NCBI GenBank assembly: GCA_016235155.1
Contig: JACRLW010000039.1
Coordinates: forward strand, 1-63,488
Length of the DNA stretch: 63,488 bases
Direction: 5' to 3'
Origin: Planctomycetota bacterium
Lineage (GTDB): Bacteria; Planctomycetota; UBA1135; UBA2386
The translations under genes were made by a program, and so were the position numbers. The notes below the pieces were generated by a model. That model worked only from the letters and a program-made list of their open reading frames with translations, searched no databases and had not been told where the DNA came from. Below, piece after piece: positions 44,277 through 54,400 of the stretch; position 1 is the stretch's first letter, and each line of letters opens with the position of its first letter.

Positions 44277-44645
44277 ATGAGCATCCAAGCCCTGAAGCAG
44301 GTCCGACGCCGCCGCAAGGCACTCCGCGTGCGGAACCGGGTCCGCGTCGGCGTGAGCCGTCCGCGGCTCTCCGTCTTCCGGAGTCTGACCAACATCTACT
44401 GCCAGGTCATCGACGACACCTCCGGGCGCACGCTCGCCGCGGCGTCGTCGCGCGACAAGGGACTTCGCGAGGCGCTGAAGGGCGTTCGCAAGTCCGACGT
44501 TGCCACACGCATCGGCGCTGCGATCGCCGAGCGTGCCAAGGCGGCCGGCGTCACGGCGGTCGTATTCGATCGCGGTCCCTACAAGTATCACGGTCGCGTC
44601 AAGGCGCTCGCGGAAGCCGCGCGCGCCGGCGGCCTCACGTTCTGA
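44277..44645 (+). CDS. rplR: Ribosomal protein L18
   Basis: The protein has 122 aa. L18 binds 5S rRNA with L5. It has [77 protein letters not shown]. The ATG at 44277 follows the leader TCGAACC-type sequence CGAACC, shared with rpsM and rplQ. The longer in-frame region overlaps rplF and is not used. Confidence 0.96.
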   Translation: MSIQALKQVRRRRKALRVRNRVRVGVSRPRLSVFRSLTNIYCQVIDDTSGRTLAAASSRDKGLREALKGVRKSDVATRIGAAIAERAKAAGVTAVVFDRGPYKYHGRVKALAEAARAGGLTF

Positions 44646-44691
44646 CGAACGTCACGAGCCAGCGAATCCAGAGCAGCGGAGCCCTTCAGAG

Positions 44692-45204
44692 ATGGCGAAG
44701 CCGAAGTATCCCCCGATTCCGATCGACGAGGCGTTGCAGTCCGACATGCGGGACGACGTCATCGCGATCAACCGCTCCGCAGCCGTGGTCAAGGGCGGCC
44801 GTCGATTCTCGTTCAGCGCGTTGACCGTCGTCGGCAACAACGACGGGCTCGTCGGCGTCGGCTACGGCAAGGGCCGTTAGGGGCCGGCAGCCGTCGAGAA
44901 GTCCGTCAAGGACGGACGCAAGCGACTGATGCGCGTGCTCCGCGCGGGATCGAGCATTCCGCACCAGGTCGAGGCCTCCTACTGCGCGTCGCGGGTTCGC
45001 TTGATCCCGGCCGCGCCAGGCACCGGAGTCATCGCCGGCAAGGCGGTTCGCAAGGTCTGCGAGTTCGCCGGCATCCACGACATCCTGACCAAGGTCTACG
45101 GCTCCACGAATCCGCTCAACGTCGTCAAGGCGACGATGGCTGCACTCGCCAAGCTGCGCGATCAGAAGGTGATCGCCGCGTTGCGGGAGGTGAATCTCGG
45201 ATGA
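44692..45204 (+). pseudogene. rpsE: Ribosomal protein S5 interrupted by an in-frame TAG
   Basis: S5 takes part in decoding accuracy and is essential. The reading frame of 171 codons gives a normal S5 except that codon 63 (44878-44880) is TAG. Before it is [17 protein letters not shown] and after it GPAAVEKSVKDGRKRLMRVL, then SSIPHQVEASYCASRVRLIPAAPGTGVIAG and KVYGSTNPLNVVKATMAAL. Where homologues read E-V-P, this reads stop-G-P; GAGGTG to TAGGGG would explain it. The frame does not change across the stop. The stop overlaps the rplO ATG, so rpmD is absent here. Confidence 0.9.
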
Positions 45205-45716
45205 ACCTGAGCGAAGCAAAGGCCCTCGGTCTCAAGAACGGCGCGCGGAAGCGCATCGGTCGCGGCATCGGTTCGGGGCTCGGCAAGACCGCCGGACGCG
45301 GCCACAAGGGCGCGCAGTCGCGCACCGGATGGAAGAACCGCATCGGTTGGGAAGGCGGCCAGATGCCGCTGTTCCGTCGGCTCCCCAAGCGCGGCTTCAA
45401 CAACAAGAACTTCCGCAAGAGCTTCACGACGATCAACGTTCGCGACCTCGCCGGTTTCACCGCGGGGTCCGTCGTCGACCTGGCCGCCATCCTCGAGCGG
45501 GGCATCACGTCGAAGGCCTTGCACACGGAGTTGTTCAAGATCCTCGGCGAAGGCGAGATCACCCAGGCCGTGACCGTGCGGGTCGACGCGATCACGCAGT
45601 CGGCCAAGGCGAAGATCGAGGCCGCCGGTGGAAGCGTCGAACTGCTGCCGCGCGTCGCGCATCGACCGAAGTTCGTCCGCAAGGGCCAGACCGACCCCAC
45701 GCCGAAGCGGCGTTGA
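45201..45716 (+). CDS. rplO: Ribosomal protein L15
   Basis: The protein has 171 aa, somewhat long. L15 is a late-assembly 50S protein. It shows RKRIGRGIGSGLGKTAGRGHKGAQSR, WEGGQMPLFRRLPKRGFNN and KIEAAGGSVELL. The ATG overlaps the rpsE stop (ATGA). It is followed by secY after 40 bases. Confidence 0.96.
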   Translation: MNLSEAKALGLKNGARKRIGRGIGSGLGKTAGRGHKGAQSRTGWKNRIGWEGGQMPLFRRLPKRGFNNKNFRKSFTTINVRDLAGFTAGSVVDLAAILERGITSKALHTELFKILGEGEITQAVTVRVDAITQSAKAKIEAAGGSVELLPRVAHRPKFVRKGQTDPTPKRR

Positions 45717-45756
45717 GTCGCGAGGCAATCCGCCCATCCGAGCCGCCGCGTAGCGC

Positions 45757-47094
45757 ATGACCCTTTCGATCGGCAACCTGTTCAAGGTCAAGGAGATCCG
45801 GACCAAGATCCTGATCACCCTGGGACTGTTGTTCTGCTACCGGATCGGCTTCCACATCCCGCTTCCCGGGGTGAACGCGGACAAGTTCCTCGCCGACCTG
45901 TCGGGCACGAGCAGCGGCTTCGGCCGCGTGCTCGACTTCATGAACATCCTGACGGGAGCGCGACTGCAGAACGCGTCGCTGTTCTCGCTCGGAGTGATGC
46001 CCTACATCTCGGCGAGCATCATCCTCTCGCTGCTGGTGAAGGTCGTTCCCTCGCTGGAGAAGATCGCGAAGGAAGGGCAGTCGGGCCAGCGGAAGATCAA
46101 CCGGTACACCCGCTACCTGACCATCCCGATCTGCATCCTGCAGTCGTTCTTCGTGCTGTTCGGTTCTCTCACGAGCGACCTGCTGCATGCCGGCGTCCGC
46201 GAGAACTACTGGCTCCTCTACTGCATCGCGGTGGTGGTCTGCCTCACGGCGAGCACCTTGTTCGTGATGTGGCTCGGTGAGCAGATCACCGAGCATGGTG
46301 CCGGCAACGGGATCTCGCTGATCATCATGGCCGGTATCGTCTCGTCGCTGCCGGGATCCTTCACCTCGTACTTCCGGTCCGACGGCGAGATGAGCACCAG
46401 CGGCTTCCAGACGCTGATGCTCTTCCTCGGTTCGTGGGCGCTGGCCGTCGTCGCGGTCGTGTTCATCACGAAGGCGCACCGCCGCATTCCGATCCAACAG
46501 GCCAAGCAGACCCGCGGCCGTCGGGTCTACGGCGGGCAACGCCACTACCTGCCGCTCAAGGTCAATCACGCCGGCGTGATGCCGATCATCTTCGCCTCGG
46601 CAATCCTGATCGTCCCGCCGATCATCGGCGGCACGCTCGGCGTCCGCTTCCTCGAGGGCTTCGCGCAGAACCAAGGGTTCTGGTACGTCCTGAGCTATGC
46701 GGCCCTGATCTTCTTCTTCTCGTTCTTCTGGACCTCGATGATGTTCCAGCCGAACGAGATGGCGGACAACCTGAAGGAGCACGGAGCCTTCATCCCCGGC
46801 ATCCGGCCCGGCAAGAACACCGCCGAGTTCCTCGAGCAGACGATGGTCCGCATCACGCTCGCGGGTGCGGCCTTCCTGACGATACTCGCGGTTTTCCCGT
46901 CGCTGGTCGGCGGCAGCTTCGCGGGCCTCGACACCCAGCTCGTCTACTTCATGAGCGGCACGTCGATCCTGATCGTGGTGGGCGTCGCGCTCGACCTCGT
47001 CGACAAGCTGAATGCGATGCTGATCATGAGGAACTACGAGGGCTTCATGAAGGACGCCGCGGGTTCGGGCCGAGGGTGGGGGCGCACGCAGTGA
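45757..47094 (+). CDS. secY: Preprotein translocase subunit SecY
   Basis: The protein has 445 aa with ten hydrophobic segments. SecY forms the protein-conducting channel. Family marks are FHIPLPGVN, SLGVMPYISASIILSLL, EGQSGQRKINRYTRYLT, WLGEQITEHGAGNGISLIIMAGI, HLPLKVN-like YLPLKVNHAGVMPIIFASAI and IPGIRPGKNTAEFLE. A large insert is not seen. Its stop overlaps the adk GTG by four bases. Confidence 0.97.
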   Translation: MTLSIGNLFKVKEIRTKILITLGLLFCYRIGFHIPLPGVNADKFLADLSGTSSGFGRVLDFMNILTGARLQNASLFSLGVMPYISASIILSLLVKVVPSLEKIAKEGQSGQRKINRYTRYLTIPICILQSFFVLFGSLTSDLLHAGVRENYWLLYCIAVVVCLTASTLFVMWLGEQITEHGAGNGISLIIMAGIVSSLPGSFTSYFRSDGEMSTSGFQTLMLFLGSWALAVVAVVFITKAHRRIPIQQAKQTRGRRVYGGQRHYLPLKVNHAGVMPIIFASAILIVPPIIGGTLGVRFLEGFAQNQGFWYVLSYAALIFFFSFFWTSMMFQPNEMADNLKEHGAFIPGIRPGKNTAEFLEQTMVRITLAGAAFLTILAVFPSLVGGSFAGLDTQLVYFMSGTSILIVVGVALDLVDKLNAMLIMRNYEGFMKDAAGSGRGWGRTQ

Positions 47095-47762
47095 CTCGGC
47101 CGGACGGAATCCGCGCCGTCTTCCTCGGTCCCCCGGGGGCGGGCAAAGGCACGCAGGCCCTCGAACTCGCCAGGTCTCTCGCGCTCGCGCACCTCTCCAC
47201 CGGGGACATGCTTCGGAGCCACGTCGCCCGGGGCACGGCGCTCGGTCAGAGGGCCAAGGCCTTCATGGACGCCGGCCAGCTCGTCGCCGACGACCTGATC
47301 ATCGCGATGGTGGAGGACCGGTTGCGGACGGACCTTGCGGATGCGGGCTGGATCCTGGACGGCTTTCCCCGTACCGTCCCGCAGGCCAAGGCGCTCGATC
47401 AGAGCCTGCGGTCGTCCGGCCGTCCGCTGACCCACGTCGTCTACTTCGCAGTGCCCCGCACCGAACTGATGTCGCGGCTCACCGGCCGTCGGACTTGTTC
47501 GAAGTGCGGCGCGATCTGGAACGTCACGTTCAAGCCGACCACGGTCGACGGTGTATGCGACCTCTGTGGCGGCGCGCTCGCGCATCGCTCCGACGATCGT
47601 CCCGAAGCAGTCGGGCGACGCCTGGAGGAGTACGAGAGATCCACGCAACCGTTGCTCGCGCACTACCGGGTCTCCGGTTGCCTCATCGAAGTCGACGCCA
47701 GTCGAGTCCCGTCACAAGTCAACGACCAGATCGTCGCAGCCCTGCGGCGGAACGCCGGCTGA
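47091..47762 (+). CDS. adk: Adenylate kinase
   Basis: The protein has 223 aa. Adk converts ATP and AMP to two ADP. The P loop is FLGPPGAGKGTQA, with STGDMLR (AMP site) and ILDGFPRT. The LID domain carries a four-Cys zinc site: CSKCGAIWN and VCDLCGG. The start is GTG 47091, inside the secY stop. map, which often follows, is absent; infA begins 12 bases later. Confidence 0.96.
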   Translation: MTRPDGIRAVFLGPPGAGKGTQALELARSLALAHLSTGDMLRSHVARGTALGQRAKAFMDAGQLVADDLIIAMVEDRLRTDLADAGWILDGFPRTVPQAKALDQSLRSSGRPLTHVVYFAVPRTELMSRLTGRRTCSKCGAIWNVTFKPTTVDGVCDLCGGALAHRSDDRPEAVGRRLEEYERSTQPLLAHYRVSGCLIEVDASRVPSQVNDQIVAALRRNAG

Positions 47763-47774
47763 GGCCGTCCGCCG

Positions 47775-48140
47775 ATGGTCATCGCGAACCCAAGCATCCC
47801 CTGCCGAGTCCGTTCCGGAGTCATCCGCATCGAAGCGTCACCAAGTCCCCGATCCGCCTCGCGAGCGAGCGAGCCCGCCGTCGTCGTCGACCGCCTGCCA
47901 AACCGCATGCTGTCGGTCGAGCTGCGCGACGGAGCCCGCATCGCCGTGCATGCGAGCGGCTCGATGCGCATCGCCGTCATCCGCCTCGTAGCCGGTGACG
48001 CGGTGCTCGTCGAGCGCTCGCCGTACGACGCCGGCAAGGGCCGGATCGTGGGCCTGGATCCAGACTTCCCCTCGCGTCATCGCGCGGCTCCGAACGAACA
48101 ACGTCATCCCAGCATCGATCGAGTGGAGATCCAGCCGTGA
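47775..48140 (+). CDS. infA: Translation initiation factor IF-1, extended form
   Basis: The frame has 121 aa against about 72 for the family. The S1/OB core (about residues 33-98) reads [53 protein letters not shown] and matches IF-1 (ISGKMR...GD.V.VE.SPYD..KGRI). A 30-residue basic Ser/Arg-rich N-terminus and a 20-residue tail are additional. A shorter start is not obvious, because no ATG or GTG lies in frame close to the core. The stop overlaps the rpmJ GTG by four bases. Confidence 0.85.
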   Translation: MVIANPSIPCRVRSGVIRIEASPSPRSASRASEPAVVVDRLPNRMLSVELRDGARIAVHASGSMRIAVIRLVAGDAVLVERSPYDAGKGRIVGLDPDFPSRHRAAPNEQRHPSIDRVEIQP

Positions 48141-48268
48141 AGGTCCGAGCCAGCATCCGTCGGATGTGTGATTCCTGCCGCATCGTGCGCCGTCGCGGCA
48201 TCGTGCGCGTCGTGTGCAAGTCCGATCCGCGGCACAAGCAGCGGCAACGTTCCCGTCCCGGGCGCTGA
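48137..48268 (+). CDS. rpmJ: Ribosomal protein L36
   Basis: This short gene codes for 43 aa: [20 protein letters not shown], then [20 protein letters not shown] and PGR. The zinc ligands CxxC, C and H of the zinc-binding form are intact. The GTG start sits in the infA stop codon (GTGA). It is the last gene before rpsM, the usual order. Confidence 0.93.
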   Translation: MKVRASIRRMCDSCRIVRRRGIVRVVCKSDPRHKQRQRSRPGR

Positions 48269-48334
48269 ATTCCGGATCCGGCGACCGACGAACCGACCGA
48301 TCCACTCCGAACCACCCCCGCCCCGAATCGAACC

Positions 48335-48712
48335 ATGCCTCGCATCCTGGGAGTCGACATCCCGAACGACAAGCGGATCGAGATCGCGCTGACCTACATC
48401 TTCGGCGTCGGTCGTACGACGTCGCGCAAGGTCATCGTCGACCTGTCGCTCAACCCTGACACGCGCGCGAAGGACCTCACCGACGAGGAAGTCGCTCGCA
48501 TCGCGACCCATCTCGAAGAGGTGTACGTGGTCGAAGGCGCCTTGCGGCGTCAGACCATGGCGAACATCAATCGCCTCAAGGAGATCGGGTGCTACCGCGG
48601 ACTCCGCCATCGCCGTGGGCTGCCCGTGCGCGGCCAGCGGACGCGTTCGAACGCCCGTTCCCGCAAAGGCCCGCGCAAGACGGTCGCCAACAAGAAGATC
48701 CTCAAGAAGTGA
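48335..48712 (+). CDS. rpsM: Ribosomal protein S13
   Basis: The protein has 125 aa. S13 contacts the P-site tRNA and the 50S subunit. It shows [64 protein letters not shown]. The ATG follows TCGAACC. It begins the alpha operon. Confidence 0.97.
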   Translation: MPRILGVDIPNDKRIEIALTYIFGVGRTTSRKVIVDLSLNPDTRAKDLTDEEVARIATHLEEVYVVEGALRRQTMANINRLKEIGCYRGLRHRRGLPVRGQRTRSNARSRKGPRKTVANKKILKK

Positions 48713-48788
48713 CGCCCATGCACCGCTCGTGCACCGCCGGATCCGCGCGGTGCACGTTCGGTCCGGGCTTCCGCCGACGACACTCCCC

Positions 48789-49166
48789 ATGGCTGAAGCG
48801 AAGAAGAAGACCCGCAAGAACATCGGTCGTGCGATCGCCCACATCAAGGCGTCGTTCAACAACACGATCATCACGATCACCGACGCCGCCGGTCAGGTGA
48901 TCGCGTGGGACTCGGCCGGCACCATCGGCTACAAGGGCAGCCGCAAGAGCACGCCGTTCGCGGCGCAGCGCGCCGCCCAGAAGGTGTCGGACAAGATCCG
49001 GAAGATGGGAGTGTCGGAGCTCGAGGTCCTCGTCCGGGGTCCGGGTTCGGGCCGTGAATCGGCGATCCGTGCGCTGGGCAACAGCGGCATCGAGATCAAG
49101 AGCATCGAGGATCGCACGCCGCTCCCTCACAACGGTTGCCGCCCGCGCAAGCGCCGCCGCGTCTGA
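48789..49166 (+). CDS. rpsK: Ribosomal protein S11
   Basis: The protein has 125 aa. S11 lies on the 30S platform. It shows [62 protein letters not shown] and [18 protein letters not shown]. The ATG at 48789 is chosen by homology; the longer frame overlaps rpsM. Confidence 0.97.
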   Translation: MAEAKKKTRKNIGRAIAHIKASFNNTIITITDAAGQVIAWDSAGTIGYKGSRKSTPFAAQRAAQKVSDKIRKMGVSELEVLVRGPGSGRESAIRALGNSGIEIKSIEDRTPLPHNGCRPRKRRRV

Positions 49167-49250
49167 GCGGAGCGCATCGCAGCATCCGACCGTCTTCAAC
49201 CAACCACAGAGTATTCGAGTCCAAGTCGTTCGAGAATCGAACCGGATCAC

Positions 49251-49874
49251 ATGGCAAGGATCAGCGGAAAGGTCTGCAAGCTGTGCCGCCGGGAAGGCAT
49301 GAAGCTCTTCCTGAAGGGACAGCGCTGCTTCTCCGAGAAGTGCGCGGTCAACCGCCGGGACTACCCACCCGGCGTCCACACGCGCCCGCGGAAGACCACG
49401 GACTACTACACGCAGCTGCGCGAGAAGCAGAAGGCGAAGCGGATCTATGGCGTCCTCGAGCGTCAGTTCCAGCGCTACTTCTCGATCGCCTCGCGGCAGA
49501 AGGGCAACACCGGCGAGAACCTCCTCGTGCTCCTGGAGCGGCGGCTCGACAACGTCGTGCTCAGCCTCGGCCTGGCGGCGTCGCGGTTCGACTCGCGCCA
49601 GATGGTCGCCCACGGCCACGTGCGTGTGAACGGCAAGCGGTTGAACATCCCGAGCTACCTCGTCCGCGCCGGCGACGAGATCGAGTTGTCCGGTCGCGAC
49701 CGGATCAAGAAGAAGGCGGCCGAGGCCGTCGACGTCAACAAGGGTCAGTCCGTCCCGGCCTGGCTCGAAGCGCACCCCGCCGACCTGCGCGGCAAGGTCG
49801 TCGCACTTCCGAAGCGCGCCGACGTGCCGCACCCCATCAACGAGCAGCTCATCGTCGAGCTCTGCTCCCGCTGA
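49251..49874 (+). CDS. rpsD: Ribosomal protein S4, zinc-binding form
   Basis: The protein has 207 aa. S4 nucleates 30S assembly. The N-terminus has CKLCRREG and RCFSEKCAV, the four-Cys zinc form. RDYPPGVH, KQKAKRIYGVLERQFQRYF, NLLVLLERRLDNVV and the S4 RNA-binding domain ASRFDSRQMVAHGHVRVNGKRLNIPSYLV follow. It is 84 bases after rpsK and 78 before rpoA. Confidence 0.97.
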   Translation: MARISGKVCKLCRREGMKLFLKGQRCFSEKCAVNRRDYPPGVHTRPRKTTDYYTQLREKQKAKRIYGVLERQFQRYFSIASRQKGNTGENLLVLLERRLDNVVLSLGLAASRFDSRQMVAHGHVRVNGKRLNIPSYLVRAGDEIELSGRDRIKKKAAEAVDVNKGQSVPAWLEAHPADLRGKVVALPKRADVPHPINEQLIVELCSR

Positions 49875-49952
49875 GCGTCCGCGAGCTGACGCAGCCAACC
49901 CACTTCCGCCGCAGGACGTCCGACCGCGGCGACCTCAGTTCCAGAGATTTCG

Positions 49953-50957
49953 ATGCGCATCCGCTGGCGTAACTTCGAGTTGCCGTCCCAGGTCCGTCTG
50001 GAGCCGGAGACGGCGACCGACACGTACGGCAAGTTCATCGTCGAGCCGTTCGAGCGCGGATTCGGCGCCACGATCGGCAACGGCCTTCGCCGCGTCCTGC
50101 TCTCGTCGATCGAGGGCACGGCCGTCACGTCGGTGAAGGTCGACGGCGTCGTCCACGAGTACTCGACGATCCCGGGCGTGCTGGAAGACGTCACGCACAT
50201 CGTTCTCGCGCTCAAGAAGCTCCGCGTCCGGATGCACACCGACGCCCCGTCGACGCTTCGACTCGAGGCGAACAAGCGCGGCGAGCTGCTGGCGGGCGCG
50301 ATCGAGACCGACCAGAACGTCGAGATCGTGAATCCCGACCTGAAGATCTGCACGCTGACCGACGATGTCCGCTTCTACGCGGAGATCCAGGTGCGGCGCG
50401 GCCGCGGCTACGTCACGGCGGAGGACAACGTCGCGGAAGAGCAGGAGGTCGGGACGATTCCCGTCGATTCGATCTTCAGCCCGGTCTTCCGGGTCAAGTA
50501 CACGATCGAGAACACCCGCGTCGGCAAGTTCACGAACTACGACAAGCTGGTGCTCGAGATCTGGACCGACGGCACGGTGGGTCCGGAGATGGCGCTCGTC
50601 GAAGCGAGCAAGATCTACCGCAAGCATCTCAATCCGTTCGTCCAGTACTTCGAGATGAAGGACGACATCGCGATCGAGGGCGGCGGACTCGCTCCGGAAG
50701 GCGACGAAGTTGCGAAACGGCGCGAGCTCGACGACCTGCTCTCGAAGTCCGTCGACATCCTCGACCTGTCGAACCGCTCGAAGAACTGCCTGGAGGCCGA
50801 GAACATCCAGACCCTGCGCGAACTGCTCTCGATGTCCGAAGCCGAACTGCTCAAGGTTCGCAACTTCGGCAAGACCTCGCTCAAGGAGGTCAAGAGCAAG
50901 CTGTCAGCACTCGGTCTCTCGCTGGGCATGATGGTCGGCGACACCCACACCAACTGA
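49953..50957 (+). CDS. rpoA: DNA-directed RNA polymerase alpha subunit
   Basis: The protein has 334 aa. The N-terminal domain dimerises and recruits beta and beta': FIVEPFERGFGATIGNGLRRVLLSSIEGTAV. The C-terminal domain, which binds UP elements and activators, runs from about 250 with DLSNRSKNCLEAENIQTLRELL and RNFGKTSLKEVKSKL. Length and layout are normal. It precedes rplQ by 40 bases. Confidence 0.97.
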   Translation: MRIRWRNFELPSQVRLEPETATDTYGKFIVEPFERGFGATIGNGLRRVLLSSIEGTAVTSVKVDGVVHEYSTIPGVLEDVTHIVLALKKLRVRMHTDAPSTLRLEANKRGELLAGAIETDQNVEIVNPDLKICTLTDDVRFYAEIQVRRGRGYVTAEDNVAEEQEVGTIPVDSIFSPVFRVKYTIENTRVGKFTNYDKLVLEIWTDGTVGPEMALVEASKIYRKHLNPFVQYFEMKDDIAIEGGGLAPEGDEVAKRRELDDLLSKSVDILDLSNRSKNCLEAENIQTLRELLSMSEAELLKVRNFGKTSLKEVKSKLSALGLSLGMMVGDTHTN

Positions 50958-50997
50958 ACCGCTCCTCGCAGCTCACCCGCGCGCAGGCGCTCGAACC

Positions 50998-51402
50998 ATG
51001 AGACACCGCCTCCTGAAGAAGAAGCTCGGCCGGACGACGTCGCACCGTCTGTCCATGGAGCGCAACATGATCTGCTCGATCATCAAGCACGAGCGGATCG
51101 TGACCACGCTGGCCAAGGCGAAGGCCATCCGTCGGAACCTCGACAAGATGATCACCCTCGGCAAGCGCAAGGACCTCGCGCGGTTCCGTCGGGCGATCGC
51201 CTATCTCAGGGACCGCGATGCCGCGCAGAAGCTGTTCGACACTCTCGGCCCGCGCTACGCGACGCGCCCTGGCGGCTACTGCCGAGTCATTCGCCTGAGT
51301 TCGTATCGGATCGGCGACGCGGCACCCAAGGCGATCGTGGAGCTCGTCGACAACGACGTGCTGGCGCGGAGCCTCGCCGGCGACGCTGCAGCAGAGGAGT
51401 AG
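50998..51402 (+). CDS. rplQ: Ribosomal protein L17
   Basis: The protein has 134 aa. L17 is near the tunnel exit. It has MRHRLLKKKLGRTTSHRLSMERNMICSIIKHERIVTTLAKAK, then GGYCRVIRLSSYRIGDAAPKAIVELVD. The ATG follows CTCGAACC. It ends the 32-kb plus-strand block and converges with dnaE, 34 bases away, without an obvious T-run terminator. Confidence 0.97.
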   Translation: MRHRLLKKKLGRTTSHRLSMERNMICSIIKHERIVTTLAKAKAIRRNLDKMITLGKRKDLARFRRAIAYLRDRDAAQKLFDTLGPRYATRPGGYCRVIRLSSYRIGDAAPKAIVELVDNDVLARSLAGDAAAEE

Positions 51403-51436
51403 CGGCCGCGGGGCGTGGCGCCGCGTCGCGTGAGCG

Positions 51437-54400
51437 TCAGCGGCGCCGGAAGGAGAGGTTCTCCGGGCCGACGAGGATCGCCAGATCGTCGATCAGCGCA
51501 TCGTCGATCCGCACCGAGAAGCGCCGATCGGCGCGCACCACGTGGGTGGCGCCGTTCTCTTCGACCTCGAGGAGGAGCCGGTGCGAACCGCGTGAGCGCT
51601 GCACTGCTTCCGCGAGCCCGTCGAGGACGCGGTCCGCGGCGAGCGCCGCGGGCAGGCGGACGATGAGACTGTTCACCTCGCGCGCGGCGATGTCGTCGGC
51701 ACTCTCGACGGCGTCGCAGACGAGACTGACCTCCTCGGCGTTCTTCTCCGTGCGACCGGTCACGAAGACGATCGCGTCGTCGGCGAGCTTGTCGCGGACG
51801 CGCTCGTGCACACGCGCGAAGACCACGACCGAGACGGCACCGTCGAGATCCTCGAGGCGGAACTTCGCCATCTTCTGGCCGGCGCTCCGCCCGGACTTGA
51901 CGACCAGGGTTCGCAGTCCGCTGACCATCCCGGCGATGCGCACCTCGGTGCCGGACTCGATCGAGACGAGATCGGAAGTGTTCCGTCCGGCGATCCGCGC
52001 GAAGAAGCGTCCGCGTCGCTCGAACGGATGACCGGAGAGGTAGAAGCCCAAGGCCTCCTTCTCGTGAGTCAGTCGTTCCATCTCGGTCCATTCCGCGGCG
52101 CGCAACGCGCGGCGATCGGTGGGGGGAGGCGGGGCCTCGCCGAGATCGAAGAGACTGCGCTGTCCGGCCGCCCGGTCACGCCGGACTTGCGCGGCAGCGC
52201 GCTGCGCGGCTTCGATGCCTTCCAGCGCGGACTTGCGCGTGGCCTCGATGCCGTCGAACGCGCCGGCCTTCACGAGCGCTTCCAGCGCGCCCTTGTTGAC
52301 GAGCTGCGTGTCCTGCCGCTCGCAGAGTCCCTCGATCGACGCGTAGGGACCGCCTCGTCTGCGCTCGCGTTCGACCGACTCCGCGAAGCGCGTCCCCACG
52401 CCCTTGATCGCGCCGAGTCCGAAGCGGATTGCACCGTCTTCCACCGCGAAGCGCACACCACTCGAATTGACGTCGGGCGAGTGGACGCGAAAGCCGACAC
52501 GACGCGCTTCGTCCACGAACTCCTTCAGCTTGTCGGAGTTCGGGCTCTCGACGGTCATGTTCGCGGCATAGAACTCGACGGGGTACTGCGCCTTCAGCCA
52601 CGCGGTCTGGTAGGTGACGAGCGCGTAGGCGGCGGAGTGTGACTTGTTGAAGCCGTAGCCCGCGAAGTACTCCATCGTCTCGAACAGTTCGCGAGCCCAC
52701 GCCGCGTCGTGGCCCTTCGCCACCGCACCGCTGACGAATTTCTCCCGGAACTTCGCCATCTCCTCGGGCTTCTTCTTCCCCATCGCCTTGCGCAGCGAGT
52801 CGGCTTCGTTGAGCGCGAACCCGCCGACGATGTTGGAGATGCGCATCACCTGTTCCTGGTAGACGATGATCCCGTAGGTCTCCTGCAGGACTTCGCGGGT
52901 GTCCTCGTGCGGGAAGGCGACGGGCTCTTCACCGTGCTTGCGGCGCACGAACATGTCGACCATGCCGGAACTCAGCGGCCCCGGGCGATAGAGCGCCAGC
53001 ACCGCGATGACGTCCTCGAACGTGTCCGGCTTGAGCCGTGCGAGGAGGTCGCGCATTCCTGACGATTCGAGTTGGAACACGCCGAGCGTGTCCCCGCGCG
53101 TCATGAGAGCGAAGGTCGCCGGGTCGTCGAGAGGCAAGGCGTCGAGGTCGAGCGACCGGCCGTGGTGATCGCGCACGAGTCGCTTCGCCTCTTCGAGGAT
53201 CGTCAGCGTCTTGAGGCCGAGGAAGTCGACCTTGAGGAGGCCGACCGACTCGAGCTCCGTCATCTGCCACTGCGTCGTGATCTCGTCACCGCTCCGGCAC
53301 AGCGGCACGTAGTCGCGGAGCGGCCGATCCGCGACGACGACTCCCGCGGCGTGAACCGACGAATGCCGCGCGAGTCCTTCGAGCTTCAGCCCGAGGTCGA
53401 AGAGGCGCGCGGTCGCCTCGCTGGAGGCGCGGATCTGCGCCAGTTCGGGGTCGGTCTCGAGGGCCTTCTGAAGCGATGCTCCTGGGCCCTGGGGGACCTT
53501 CTTGGCGATCCTGTCGATCTCGCCGAGGTCGACCTCGAGCACGCGACCGACGTCACGCAGCACTCCGCGGCTCGCCATGGTTCCGAACGTGACGATCTGC
53601 GAGACGCACTCCTCACCGTACTTCTCGCGCACGTAGCGGATGACTTCGTCGCGTCGCTCGCCGCAGAAGTCGACGTCGATGTCGGGCATGCTGACCCGCG
53701 ACGCGTTCAGGAACCGCTCGAAGAGCAGGTTGTAGCGGAGCGGATCGAGGTTCGTGATACCGAGCGCGAAGGCGACCATCGACCCGGCCGCCGAGCCGCG
53801 GCCGGGACCGACCGGGATGCCCTTCGCGCGCGCGTGCTGGATGAAGTCGGCCGTGATCAGGAAGTAGCTCGCGAAACCGAGTTCGCGGATGACGCCGATC
53901 TCGTGCGTCAAACGCGTGCGGATCGCTCCGCCGAGTTCGCCGTAGCGCCGGACGGCGCCTTCGAAGCACAGGCGTTCGAAGAGCTGGTCCGGCGTTTCGC
54001 TGGTCCCCGTACCGAACACCGGGAGGTGGTAGGTGTGGAACGGGATGTCCACGGCGCATCGCTCGGCAATCTCGACCGTCGTCGCGAGCGCCTGCGGAAG
54101 GTCGCGGAAGGCGTGCGCCATCTCGGCGCGGCTCTTGAACCACAGTTCGCGCGACGGCATCCGGAATCGCTCGGGGTCGTTGAGCGCCTTGCCGGTCCGG
54201 ATGCAGGTCATGATGTCCTGCGCGACCCAGTCCTGAGGGTGCACGTAGTGGACGTCGTTCGTCGCGACGAGCGGCGCGCCGAGTCGGCCGCTCATCGCGA
54301 CCAGGTACTCGTTCACGCGCCGCTGGGCGTCGACGCCGACCTCCATGACTTCCAGGTGGACGTTGCCCTTGCCGAGCAGATCTTCCAGTTCGCCGACGAC

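Noticed and set aside
44878-44880. Recoding of TAG as pyrrolysine or another amino acid in rpsE
   Set aside because: No other conserved gene in the window has an in-frame TAG, and the neighbouring base also differs from the expected GTG, which favours sequence error or mutation.
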